From NCBI GenBank assembly GCA_015345905.1, contig JADDTR010000020.1:124001-188000 (forward strand): a stretch of DNA of 64,000 bases, read 5' to 3'. Source of the stretch: Aotearoamyces nothofagi (Eukaryota > Ascomycota > Leotiomycetes > Leotiales > Tympanidaceae). The position numbers and the translations under genes were made by a program. Shown piece after piece: positions 10,601-21,995 of this stretch. A model generated the notes under the pieces. That model had not been told where the DNA came from. It did not search any database and saw only the letters and a list, made by a program, of their open reading frames with translations. Position 1 is the stretch's first letter, and each line of letters opens with the position of its first letter.

Positions 10601-12683
10601 ATGCTCATATATCACAGAATTGTGCCTGCAAAGGCTCCCAAGCGGAGGTCAAGAGCTGGTACGCGCAATGCTTGATCAGATACTGGAATTTTGCTAACGG
10701 GACACTCTTGGTAATCCAGGGTGCATCCATTGGTTGGTGTTCCTATAGATCCTCTCCCAGATTCAGAAAGCTAACTTGCCACAGTAAAGAAAAGGTACGC
10801 GCGCGCCTTGAGAGCGACTATACACCGTCAACCTTCTAAATTTTCTTGCAGAAGAAGAAATGCAACGAGCAACGACCGCAATGCGATCGATGCGCCGAGC
10901 GAAGTCTACAATGCGCCTACGAACCTGTCAAACCTCGAAGGAGGCGAACCTCAGTCCATTCACTGACCGGTGATCCGAATATCTATCGCCCGAGACAATG
11001 GTCCCATGGCGACGTTGATCGTATACACAGAAGTTATATGCCAAACCTAGGTAAAGGTTTGCATAGTGGGTGGGATGCGCTTTCAACATATACCTACGAA
11101 GCCTCGGAGTCGCCCTTCAGCCCGATCGTCCATCCAGTTGACGATGACGACGACGACGTTGAGGAGATAGTTCGTACCAGTGATATTGACAATCAAACAG
11201 CACCTATAAGGACGGTCGTTCGGCCTCGAAAACATTATCCAGATCTAGCAATGATTGCGCCGTCTCCTGTTGCTTCACCACTTCTGGAATTTAGTTCACC
11301 GGTATTTATGGAATTCACAGAACAACGAAATCGCCGAGCCTTAGTTGATCATTTCTGCAACGTATTATCACATCTTATTGTCTTTAAAGAGGACACTGGA
11401 AATCCGTTTCAGCAACTCGTCCTACCGTTATCTCATGCCAGTTCTCCGGTTCTTAATGCTATCTTTGCACTTGCTAGCGCTCATCTTGAGTATCGCGGCA
11501 TCGTAAATGAGGAGAAATCGCTCGATTTCCACAATCGAGCCTTACAGGGTCTTGCTCAACTCATAGAGCAAAATGAAGAAACGAACCGAGAGGAAGTGCT
11601 AGGTGCCATAATGCTACTCGTGTACTATGAAGTGGTGAGTTGTGAAAGAATGGGCGTTACTTAAGGATGAAGACTGAATCAACTGTAGCTTGTTCAAAAA
11701 GGCAACTCAATCGTTAATGGTCACCTCAAGGGTGCTATGACAGTGATGAAAACTCATACTCAAGCTCGACTACCAACTGCAACAAGCACCTTTCTAGAGC
11801 GAGTAAGTGAAGCCTCATACCAAACCAGAATTAATCTTATATATCTTAGGCTTTTCAATTTTATGATGTCATTGCGGCGCTCTCATTTGGCACTTCGCCT
11901 ATATCGTCTGATCTGCCGTCGGTGTCTCCATTTTCACTTCCATCAGCACAATCCGTGTCCCCTTTAAACTCTGTTGACACGCTTCTTGGCATGGCTGTTG
12001 ACCTCTGGCCTATAATCCATCGACTCTGTCATCTTTCAGAAGCAAAGAGGGAGCTTCAAATTGCAGAAGTAAAAGGTAATAGCATAAAGGCAACTGTACT
12101 TCGCACAGAACTTGAATCTACAACTCATGCCATTGAGCTTGCTCTCACCAACTGGGCACCATGCATATCATTTACCCAGAAGCCATCAAAGAAACCCACT
12201 CATCTTCAGTCAGACCCGGACTCAGAGGTGGGAGGGCGTATGCAGAGCATTCTCAATAACGCGGAAGCATATCGCCAAGCAGGCCTTGTATACCTGTACC
12301 GCGATATCATGAACATACCTCGCACCTCTGCAAAGGTACAACAACACACTAAACTCGCGATTCGGGCGTGTTCTCGGGTTGTGGAGTGGGCTGGCCCGAT
12401 GAGCGCATTGCTCTGGCCACTCTTTATACCTGCGAATGAGGCAATTACGAATGAGGATCGCGACCTTGCCAGAGCTGCCTTCGCCGGAACAGAAAGGTAC
12501 GTTAAACGTGTATTAGAGCATTTGGGAGACAAAGCTGACACGTATCATAGGAGACAGGGTATGATGAACATTGTGCGTGCCTGGGAGGTTGTGGAGGAAG
12601 TTTGGAGGAGATATGATGCAGGGGAAGATGGTTCCTGGAGAGATATTTGCAACGCGAGAGGCTTTGAAATAGTGTTCGGGTAA
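10601..12683 (+). CDS. Zn2Cys6 fungal transcription factor with micro-exons
   Basis: Six exons: 10601-10658, 10720-10732 (13 nt), 10785-10794 (10 nt), 10852-11634, 11689-11802 and 11850-12683, giving 603 residues. Only this splicing rebuilds the zinc cluster: the four small exons join to give GCIHCKEKKKKC followed by NEQRPQC, DRC and AERSLQC, a perfect C-x2-C-x6-C-x6-C-x2-C-x6-C pattern at about residues 21-48. Introns are 61, 52, 57, 54 and 47 nt, with CTAAC-like branches in the first two. A basic linker KPRRRR follows the cluster, then an Asp-rich patch, then the middle-homology region of the fungal-specific factor superfamily (Fungal_trans_2-like; LVYYEVLVQKGNSIVNGHL, DVIAALSFGTSP). It should be a nuclear DNA-binding regulator, probably dimeric on CGG half-sites. 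The target genes are unknown. Confidence 0.9.
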
Positions 12684-13371
12684 ATATGGAGTAAGGATGA
12701 GGAAGGCATCATTCATTTAGCATGGAGTACAAGGCAAATACGAGCCAGTAATCATTAATTACCGACTGAAGGAAGCTTTGAAGTGGACATTTGGTGCTCG
12801 ATGATAAATACTTGCTCTCCCACCCACCCCACCCCATCTATATATCTAAGCCATTTTCAAGGACCGTATTTACGATTAGCCAGATGGCGGGTATAGGAAC
12901 TTAGGAAGGACTGGGAGGGGGATTATAAGGTGCATTTCATAACAGATATTTGTGGAAAGTAGCCTGGAGCAGGCGGTCCGGCGAGGGAAGATGTGTCCAA
13001 GTAAGGCCTGTAGGATAAACAAGGGGAGGGGAGGGATATGGGGCAGTAGGCCGGGCGTATCAGGCCTGGGTCGGTCAGGCACCGCGAGAAGGTCTCCCGA
13101 TCTGGCGGCTCGCAGCAGCCAAGCGTAGTCACGACGCCGCTGCCGCGTCGGGGCGGCTGGGCACGTGGGGCGTGCTGCTCTTGCTGTGGCTGTGGGATGG
13201 GATGGCGTGAGGGAGGGAAGGGGGGGTCGGCGATGTCGGGGTGCTGGGATTGTGCGGCTGTGCGTGCGATTGCACAGTGCAGCACAGTGCGAGAGACGGC
13301 TTGCGGGCTGCGGATACTGCTCGCCCTTACGTCACTGGCCGCCAACCTGAGAATTCAGAAGTGGGAATTGG

Positions 13372-13398
13372 GAATCGGGAATCGGGAATCGGGAATTG
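13372..13398 (+). repeat. GGGAATC heptamer array
   Basis: Four near-perfect copies of a 7-nt unit (GGGAATT/GGGAATC), immediately followed by a GGACTGA direct repeat near 13405-13419. Confidence 0.7.
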
Positions 13399-13557
13399 AC
13401 AACTGAGGACTGAGGACTGAGCCACAGCAGACAGGCGGCAGGCGGGCGGCAGGCGGGCGGTAGGCGGGCGTGTGCGGGGAGGGGATATCGAGGTGTGGCT
13501 GGAGAAGGGTGTCCGTTCTGTCATCTTGCATCTGTAGCGCAGCGCTAGGGATGTTTC

Positions 13558-13620
13558 TTTACGGTTTACGGTTTACGGTTTACATTAAACAATACCGCAC
13601 AGTACGGTTTACGGTTTACG
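13558..13620 (+). repeat. TTTACGG heptamer arrays
   Basis: Three to four head-to-tail copies of TTTACGG at about 13558-13583, then two to three more at 13605-13620 after an AAACAATACCG spacer. The unit is one base from the plant-type telomere heptamer TTTAGGG, but it differs from the usual fungal TTAGGG and the array is very short. Confidence 0.7.
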
Positions 13621-13686
13621 GATACAGCACACGCTCGAATTCGTGGCATTGTGTGCACCTGCATTTGCGCCTGTGTGTGCCATACA

Positions 13687-13736
13687 ATCCTGTATCATCC
13701 CGTATCATCCTGTATAATCCTGTATCATCCTGTGTA
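13687..13736 (+). repeat. CCTGTATCAT decamer array
   Basis: Five imperfect copies of a 10-nt unit CCTGTATCAT, in the same 400 bp as two other unrelated arrays. Confidence 0.7.
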
Positions 13737-14224
13737 GTTGTACCAAGCGCCCTAGAAAGTTGGCAGTAGAATCCCAGCCTGGCGTATTACCACCGCGGCG
13801 TCCCCCATCAATCCAGGCTTGCCTCCCTCGCACGTTACGCACCGGCGGCGCCTTTGTGCATTCCTGCCCCGCACTTGGGCCGGCGTGCATGTGCTGCTCG
13901 ACCAGTCTCGCGACTTCTGGAGCTTGCCTTGTTTCCTGCCCTTGCGCCACACGCATCATCGCTTCGGGTCACCAGCTCCTCTACCTTGATTTGCACTGCA
14001 GCACATATGCTTGGTCTTGATCTCCTACAGCTGCTCGACATCGCTGAAGACCGACTACTTATTCTCCATATCCTCTCCCTCCTGCTTTGAAGTCCCGTAC
14101 CTCCCTCGACTACCTCTATTCTACAATACCCAGAGCCACACCTCTCGGGTTCTCAAGTGACAGCTAGATCCTTTTGAGCTTCTTACAGCGTCCTACCTTA
14201 CTTTAATACCCAAAATCGTGCGTC

Positions 14225-17045
14225 ATGGAGAAGATCAAGAACCTTCTGTAAGTGTTCTTCTTTCTGCTAATGCGGGCTTTGAATTATTATGCTAATTGAA
14301 CAAAGCGACCCTGGCAAGTCAATCGATGATGAGATCATGTACGGCTCGGGCAGATCTGCAGACCCTGTTCACTCGGGACTGAGTGGTGAGGGAAGCCATC
14401 TTGACGATGCCAACAGAACGAGCACAGCTCGGACTGGTGAAGGGAGCCATTTTGATAACTCCAATAGAGATGGCACAGCTGCAACTGGTGAAAGCACTCA
14501 CTTCGGCAGGGCTCCAGACAATGCAACTGGAGCCGGTTTTGGTGCATCGAATACACCTACAAATTCCGGTCCACATTCCTCAAATATCGCAAATAAGGCA
14601 GACCCAAATGTTGATTCTGACCGTGATGGCTCTCGCACGATTGGAGACACAACTGGCACAGCTGGCCATGGAACTAGTAACCCATACAGCTCTCGGGGAG
14701 TCGACCCCAGACTTGGTGGAAATCCTCAGAATACCTCAACTTTCACAACTGGTCGTCGCGGTTTGCCCGGCAGCTTCGAGCCTGATGATGACTATCAAAA
14801 CACAACCTCTACAACCACGTCAGACCCCCATAGATCAAATGTTTTGAATCAGGCAGATCCGCGAGTCGATTCTGATAACTCGAGAACCACAGGCACATCT
14901 GGAACCTCTGGGACTGATCACCACTATGGTCGCGATGCCGCCGTAGTTGGAGGCGCAGCTGCAGTTGGTGAAGGTGTTCACCATCACCATCAGAACGACC
15001 GCGAAGGTCTTGATAATACTAGAAACACAGACTATTCCGGAACAACTCCTTCCGGTACCGGTTCTTCATACTACGGAGCTCCTGCTGGAGCCGCTGACGC
15101 GAACGTAGGCTCTACAGCAGGTTCTGGATATGAAAACACGGAATCCGCGACAACATCTGGTCCTGCGCATAAGTCTTCGCTTCTTAACAAATTAGATCCG
15201 CGTGTAAAGCAATCCTCTCCTACAACGGGTACCACTGGTACAACTGGAAATAATCACCACCATGGTCGGGATGCTGCTATAGTTGGCGGAACTGCTGCAG
15301 TTGGCAAAGGTGTTCACGATCAGCGTGAGAACGAGCGGTATGGGCTAGGTGACTCTGGAAACTCCGGTTATCCGGGAACTACGCCATCAGGCACCAGCGA
15401 TTCATATTATGGAGGACCTACAGGAACAGCTGTCTCTGGTGTCACCGGCCCACATGAAACAGCCACTGCTAATCGTCTCGACCCAACAGTCAACAGAAGC
15501 GCTCAGCCCATCGAAGATGCCAGCATACATCATCCACGTACTGGGGGTGGTGGAGAAAGTGCCGATGCTGCCCACACTGGACAAACATCTCACCTAGGTA
15601 GAGATGGAGCACTTGGAGCTGGGGCCGTCGGACTTGCTGCGCATGAGTATAATCAGCATGAGCGCGATACTGGCGTCCATAGTACTAGCGGAGCTGGATC
15701 CAACCAGAATTATGGTGATGCTAGTGGTAGTAGGGCTGGTACTTCAGGGCAACCTGTAGGGAGAGAAGCAGCCGTTTCTCGGGCTGGTCAAGGTTACGGA
15801 TCTTCGACAACTGGTAACACAGGAACTGGTCACCACTTTGGACGCGATGCTGCAGAAGTTGAAGCCTACGAGTTGAGCAAGCATCACAAACAGCATGAAC
15901 TTGAACAAGACCAGCCTCGTGGTGTCCCAGGCACAACTACGGGCGACCATGACGCTAAATATGATGTTCCACGGGGTAATGATTATGGCAAGGACGTCAA
16001 AGATCCTCGTTACGGCGCTCCTGCTGCAGGCGTGGCCGGGCTGGGTGCATATGAAGCCGAGAAACACCACAAGCATGACGAGAACTTGCCTACAGAGAAA
16101 GACCTGAAGAAACAGCATAAGCATGACGAAAAAGAGCAGAAGAAAGAGCAGAAGCGTGAAGAGAAGGAAGCTAAGCATCATGCACATGACGAGAAGAAGC
16201 ACGGTGGCATTTTTGGATTCCTCCATCGCGATAAGGACAAGAAGTACACCAAGGAAGAAGAGGAAGAGTTTTCTCGTCAAGAGCGTGAACACCAGAGCCA
16301 CAAAGGCAGAGATGCTGCACCTGGTGGAGCTACCATAGGTGGTCCAGCTTATGAGGCTGATAAGTACCACGATCATAATTACGGTACTACTGGAGCCGCA
16401 GTGGACAAGCCTCTTCCCACCGCACCAGGTAACCATGGTACTGGTACTGTAGAAGGTACTCAGAATGCTCTTTCCGACCGCACCCGTATTACTGGCACGC
16501 ACGAATTAGGCCAAATTCCGGGCAGTTCTACAGCCGGAACGGACCATCATTATGGCCGTGACGCGACTGCCGTTGGCGGTGCTGCAGCCATCGGATCTCA
16601 TGAGCAGAATTTACACCAATATTCTGGTGAAGCTGAGGCTGCGCCAGGAACTACCCTTGGTGACAAGCTTCATGGTGTGGAGCGCAATCGTGGCGTCAAC
16701 TCAGGACAAGCCGGTGAACGCGAAGATCTTTCCGGAGTAGGCAACTATGGAACGGAAGGCAACTTCAGCCATTCATCTACCGGTAGAAGCATTCCTCATA
16801 ACGATGCTGGCGGCGATCAAAGCTATTCCGGAACCGGGGGCACAAGTGGTACAGCTAACAACACTTTTGACGATGGAAAAGGCCGTGGGCTTCTCCACAA
16901 AGCCCCACCCGCTTCACACCCGGCAGCACAAGCACAGGGTGGCCAGCTTAATGATGGCAGATATATTCAGCCAGGTACTGGACGTGTTGTAGATACCAAA
17001 TCGGGTACTGCGGATGCGTATGATAACACTTCTAAGAACTTCTAA
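14225..17045 (+). CDS. Large disordered repeat protein, glycine/histidine-rich
   Basis: Exon 14225-14247 and exon 14306-17045 (58-nt intron, GTAAGT..AAAG) give 920 residues starting MEKIKNLLDPGKSIDDE, a start typical of a fungal family often labelled cell surface or stress-related protein. It has no signal peptide or membrane segment. The body is built from two interleaved repeats: about four copies of an N-x-x-D-P-x-V module (for example NQADPRVDSD, NKLDPRVKQS) and about seven copies of a GRDAA-x-x-GGAAA-x-G module ending in His/Glu-rich sequence (GRDAAVVGGAAAVGEGVHHH). A charged K/E/H block at about residues 610-690 may form helix. The C-terminus (LNDGRYIQPGTGRVVDTKSG) looks conserved. Composition is hydrophilin/LEA-like (Gly, Thr, Ser, Asp, His high, Cys absent), suggesting a stress or spore protectant role, which is inference. 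Confidence 0.85.
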
Positions 17046-18205
17046 AGTCGCATAAGTGATGACTAATGAAGCCTTCATAGGAAAGTAAAAATGGGTTTGG
17101 TGGACTGGAATGGATAGGTGGGAATGATAGGTTGATGGTGTATACATCTGAACTGTAGCCATAGCTTATTTTGCTAGAGGTTCGTCGAGTACTACTGCGT
17201 GCGATGCTGTTATTGAGCTGCGACGACTTTAGCTTTGCACGACTTTAGCTTTGCAATCGATGAATTTGAACATAAATAGACCGTGACTGCGTGATTGTTT
17301 CTATGTCTTCTGGGTCTTCGTGAATCTTATCTTGCCTATTTCTCTCCCAATAGCTATTGTAAATTTAGGTACATTTATATAGCTCATAGAGAGATTACGA
17401 TATATCTTCCAACACAAAATATTTAGAACATATCTATAGATGAGTCTTACATAGCGATTAAAGAGCAAAAGAGATAGTATGGTAAGTTAAAGATTGGGTA
17501 AAAACCGGTGAAGGAATTAATATATTTGATAATTTTATATATAATTTAATCTGTTCAGCTCTCGAATTGAAGAATTGCAGACTCAAACCCAATTCAAATT
17601 GAAGGCAAAAAACTGCAAATGCAACTTAAACTTGAACTTATTTTATAAGTGAACTCGAGTTGAATGTATAATTTTATATACAGTGATGACAGTGCTTGTT
17701 TATTGGTTCTATAAAGTGTCTAACAATTGGTAATTTAGTAGAGTGTAGAGCTCTTATTAATGCTTGTATTGTATGAACTTACAGTTGTAGATTTGGGGCT
17801 TGGCTGGTTTGATGAGATGATATATATAATGTAATTATATGGCAATTGTTGCAATTATATACAAAGTAGTAGGCTGCAGTGTTTGTAAGATGCTCGATTG
17901 ATTGCTTGATTGCTAGCTTGGAAGCTTGAAGGGTAAACTACAAAGTTGAGAAAACCACTTAGGGTAGCTTCTACACTAGTATCGAAATGTATCCACTCCA
18001 CTTCTGTACTGACTGGTACTGGCCCTCAGTATTCAACAATTTGCGTAAAAGCATACGTATAGGCATAAATATAGTAACATCCCGTTTCGAGCCTCAAAAC
18101 GGTAAACCCGCACAACATGCCTCGTTTATAAGGCCTATTTACTAGCCCCACTACGACAACCCCACGTCACTCTCCAACTCGAACATCTTCCATCAAAACC
18201 CCACA
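17046..18205. other. AT-rich intergenic region
   Basis: About 1.16 kb, strongly AT-rich between 17330 and 17900, with no ORF worth calling. It holds the 3' end of the repeat-protein gene and the promoter of SRP19. No transposon coding remnant was seen. Two tandem copies of CGACTTTAGCTTTGCA lie at about 17222-17257. Confidence 0.6.
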
Positions 18206-19133
18206 ATGTCTCACGCACGCATAGAAGAGGTGAGCGATAGCGATTCTGATCCCGCAGAAGGCCACATCTCGGATCTAGACGACGATTTCGACGACCAGGA
18301 AATCATCAAGCCTCGTACCCGCATTCACACACTCGCTCCAGCAGACCCTTCTCGAGCCCATCAACCAGCGCTGCCAACACCTCCTCCCTCCTTCAGACCT
18401 AACCCAGCGCAGAGCCTCATCAATCCCTCGGCTATCCCTGCCCAGTCTATTGATGCAGACGGGACGCGCTTTCAGCATACTGTAGACGACGGCAGATATA
18501 AGAATTTTCAATGCATATACCCCGTGTACTTTGACAAGAATCGCTCGAGGGCGGAGGGGAGAAGAGTGGGAAAGGAACATGCGGTTGAGAATCCTCTGGC
18601 GAGAGAGATAGTGACGGCATGCGGGTTGCTCAAATTGGATATTCTGTTTGAGCCTGCGAAGGTGCATCCAAAAGACTGGAGTAACCCAGGACGGGTAAAG
18701 GTTAGGGTAAAGGGGACAAAAAATCCACTGGTTAATAACAGTAAGTTACACAGAAAATTATTATAAAATCTATGCTGACATTTGTTCCTAATTAGAACAC
18801 CACCTCTATACCCTTATTTCCAAACACCTCAAGCAAAATCCTACCACAGAAGAGACAGCTGCTCGGGTCCAAATTCCTGGCGCACCACCTCTTGATCCAA
18901 GCAAGCCATATCCCAAGCCAGCGATACCAAGAGGCTGGAAAATGGGCACGATACTTCCCAGCTATAGCGCTGGAGTTACAGGTGGAGGGGTGAGTGAGAA
19001 CTTCTTCAAGGATATGATGGCAGAGATGGGAGGAGTCGTACCAGGGCTAGATGCAGCGGGCCCTGCTTCAGGCAACGCAGGTAATGGGGAAGGGAAACCG
19101 AAGAAGATAAAACGGAAGATAATAAGAGCATAG
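18206..19133 (+). CDS. SEC65: Signal recognition particle subunit SRP19/Sec65
   Basis: Exons 18206-18740 and 18796-19133 (55-nt intron, GTAAGT..TTAG) give 290 residues. The N-terminal 90 residues are acidic and Pro-rich, as in fungal Sec65. The SRP19 domain follows at about residues 95-200 (FQCIYPVYFDKNRSRAEGRR, ENPLAREIV, KDWSNPGRVKV), and the C-terminus is a basic tail (KPKKIKRKIIRA). The protein binds SRP RNA and promotes SRP54 loading in co-translational ER targeting. Splicing at 18740/18796 gives the expected continuation NNKHHLYTLISKHL. A housekeeping gene, apparently intact. Confidence 0.95.
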
Positions 19134-19675
19134 AGGATACCGGGACGCACGTACTTGTGAGTAGCGTTGTACAGCATTAAATCAAAAGGTGTTCTGGATG
19201 AATCCGAGGCCAAACAGCATTTCCACTTTCATTTTGTGAAGTCTCATGCTTTTGCGGCCTTTGAATGCCTCTTTCTACCATTTTTCATATATACGTCCTA
19301 GGAAATGGACGATCAGGGGAAGAATCAGAAGAACCCTCTTCCATTATCGACATCAGTGTTATCTCTTGAGGACATGTGTGCATGCCAACCTCAATTTTGG
19401 TCACTACGTAAGTCATGTGATGGGTTTGATTGTGTTGAATTTTGCGGAAAGATCCCAGCTACCACATTTTTCGTACGCACCCAATATCAACTTCATACAA
19501 TGAGTTCTCGTACTCATTGAAATTCTCTATATCCTCATCCTCAGGTCCTCGTCAAGCGACGAGGATGTTCACGGTAGCATGATTTGCAGTCTCACCTAAT
19601 TTAGCATCTCCATTCTATTTCGAAAATAGCAGTCTCAGAAACCGCAAAGATAGCATCAATAGTGTATATCTTCTC
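19134..19675. other. Convergent intergenic region
   Basis: About 540 nt between the convergent SRP19 and 2EXR genes, holding both 3' ends. No gene or repeat recognised. Confidence 0.6.
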
Positions 19676-20859
19676 TCAGTAAGGCAGAAGATCTCGGATG
19701 TCTCGGTGTAATTTGTAGCATCCTACCGAGGTAAGTTTGAACACACTCTCGGCATTATAGCCATCTCTGAAGAACTCAAGGATAGCATCTCCATATGGGG
19801 TCCGTCTTGTCACAGCGTCAATATCTTGTCTTTGCAAGCCTCGAAACCTCGGATGGCAACGGCGAATCAGTGGGAAGCTGTCGAAACGAGCCTTGTCTCT
19901 CCTCGCCAGCGCGTCTGCATATCCTTGCCAGGTCGACACGGCAGCCGGCGTCTGCAGCTGTTCGGCTCCCAGCTTCTCTTCGGGCAAGAAGTCGCAGAAC
20001 TCGACATCCTCCCTGTGCCACCAGCTGTCGGACACACGGACCGGACCGATGACGCAGCGTATCTCGTCCAGGTTGGCGAACCAGCTGAGGCAGCGGCGGC
20101 TCATGCCCGGATACTCCGTGCCCGGCACGCACAGGAAGCGCAGCCTCTGCCTGTCCTGCTCCGCGATGCAGCCGAGCATGGGGCAATTCCTGCCCTCCAC
20201 CTGCCAGAAGTTGCGCACGAACAGCGTGTCGACGTCGAAATCGAAGTAGACCTGGGCCGGCACGGTCATGAAGGGCCCGTGGCGCAGGTGGTCGGCCGTC
20301 GGCGAGACGAGGCGCGCGAGCACGTGCTCCTGGTAGGCGTCGGTGAAGCGCATGGCGAAGGCGAGCCGGTACGACTTCTGCGCCTCGTCACGCGACTCGC
20401 GGCACACGTGCAGCGCTGCCGGGACGCGCGCCGTCGACCGGCACCCGAGCGCCTCCTGGCCGCTTAATGGCTCCGGCAGGTGGAGGGAGACGACGCGGGG
20501 TCCGGGGAAGGTGGCGCGCCAGATCTTGAGGCGGAGTTCGATGGGGAGCTGCGGGAAGAGCTCGAAGGAAGCGGGAGCGGGAGCGGGGCGGGCATCTTCT
20601 TCTTCTTCTTCTTCTTCTTCTTCTTCTTCTTCTTCTTGTTCTGCTGCTGCTGCTGGCTCTTGGTGCGGGAATGCGAGGCTTGGTTGAGGGGGTTTGGAGC
20701 TTGGGTCGCTGGAGCGCTGTTTGCTAGCTGGCGGAGATGAGGTTGATGAAGGATCACACGAGATAGCTGTAGGATATAGCGGGAGTTAGTCCAGTGCCAC
20801 AATACATAGTACCAAAGCTAGCAAAGAGAGACAAGACAAGACAAGGTAATACGTGCCAT
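19676..20859 (-). CDS. 2EXR-domain protein with poly-Glu tract
   Basis: The main exon runs from about 20766 to 19676. A plausible 7-nt first exon (ATGGCAC, 20859-20853) joins it across an 86-nt intron with a CTAAC branch, giving about 365 residues starting MAPISCDPSS. This 5' end is uncertain; an alternative start would still need an upstream exon, as no in-frame ATG precedes the domain. After a Ser/Pro-rich N-terminus, an Ala/Gln stretch and about 13 consecutive Glu comes the fungal 2EXR domain, with the signature FELFPQLPIELRLKIWRATF and later HVCRESRDEA. These proteins are numerous in ascomycetes, with no known biochemical role. The poly-Glu tract is an uninterrupted GAA repeat, so its length probably varies between strains. 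GC content is higher than in neighbouring genes. Confidence 0.75.
20598..20636 (+). repeat. TTC trinucleotide microsatellite in coding sequence
   Basis: About 12-13 uninterrupted TTC units on the plus strand (GAA on the minus strand), encoding the poly-Glu tract of the 2EXR protein. Confidence 0.9.
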
Positions 20860-21995
20860 TAGATAGCATCATCTTCCCACCTTTCTCTCACTATAATCAC
20901 TATAGTTCCGAATCTCATCATCTCACCCACGCAAGCCAGAAGGCTTCCAAGCTAGTTTTATTACTAGAACCTAAGCCCCGAGCCACGCCCCCCGAGACCA
21001 CGCCTCCCGACATATTCCATCGCTGAAACCCACGCCCCCACCTGCCCAGCGGCGAGAGAGAAGACCTGAAACGACAGAACTCGAACCCACGCGCCCGGAT
21101 CAGTTGACTTGTCAGCCGATTTTGGCGGTCCGATTCCACCGCGGCCGTGGTGGCTTCAGACACCGCCACGTCGGCGACAAGGGGAGCGGTGTGCGGGATA
21201 CGCACTGTCCGTCGGGGATGCGGGTCGGGAGGGAGAGACAGAGAGAGAGAGAAAGGAACACGAATTCTGAGATGCTGGGGGGGTTATTTTTGGAGAAGCT
21301 AGGGGGGAAGAGGTGGACAGACTTTCTTTCTTTATCGAGATTCAGGGGGCTGGCTTGGCTGGCTCACATGATGCGAAAACTGATGACTTGTCTGTCGTTC
21401 TCGGGGCGGAAAACGAGATCGCCGCTGGGGCTTTTGGGTACGCGAAGATTCTGGATTTCTCTTGCAGGACTTGTAGCGTTCACGAGGCTTTGGGCCCCTA
21501 TTAATATGTGTGATAAGAGCTCCCGAATGTTCGGTTTTAGGCTGTCAATGATTCTAAAGCATTCACCACAATCTAGCCTACAGAGCAATTTTTAGCTCAT
21601 CAAAGCAGCAGGGCCCGTCACATCAAAGAAACAAAGAGAGTAGAATTAAACTTGCGGAGAAGTCAACTATGCCATGTTTCTTAAACTAAGACTTTTGTCC
21701 CATATAAACCTAACATCTAGTGGAGATATCCTTCCATTACCAGGCAGGCAGATTGCCCTAGAATTATTTGGAACCCTATGAAAGATCCGAAGTAAACTCC
21801 AACCATCAATACATTTTGTCATACTTCCAGCTAGCTCGCCCGCTTGCTCAAATAACTAACAGATTTTACCTCTTTGCCAGGCTACCACATATTACAAAGT
21901 GCAGACCAGCTAAGGGTCATTTTTCTTTGACTCCTCCAGTCCCATCTTGCTGCAGTTGCCAGCAAAAGACCGGAGCAAATGTTTTGAAATGTATT
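20860..21995. other. Intergenic region, no gene recognised
   Basis: About 1.1 kb between two minus-strand genes, with a GA-rich run at about 21233-21256. Small ORFs have no domains. The stretch near 21070 contains a tRNA T-arm-like string that does not fold (see rejected items). Confidence 0.55.

Larger units (their letters stand above)
12684..14224. other. GC-variable intergenic region with satellite arrays
   Basis: About 1.5 kb with no convincing gene. It carries several unrelated short tandem arrays between 13360 and 13740 (listed separately), an imperfect GGCGG/GCAGG-rich stretch at 13435-13470, and the promoter of the large disordered protein at its right end. ORFs here are GC-driven shadows. 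Confidence 0.6.

Noticed and set aside
13558-13620. Internal telomere
   Set aside because: The unit TTTACGG is not a known telomere repeat and only a few copies are present, so a relic chromosome end is not supported.
17330-17900. Possible decayed transposon in AT-rich DNA
   Set aside because: No terminal repeats, target-site duplication or coding remnant could be seen. High AT alone is not enough.
21060-21205. tRNA-like string on the minus strand (GTGGGTTCGAG)
   Set aside because: The T-loop-like sequence does not pair into a T stem, and no acceptor or anticodon stem could be formed around it.
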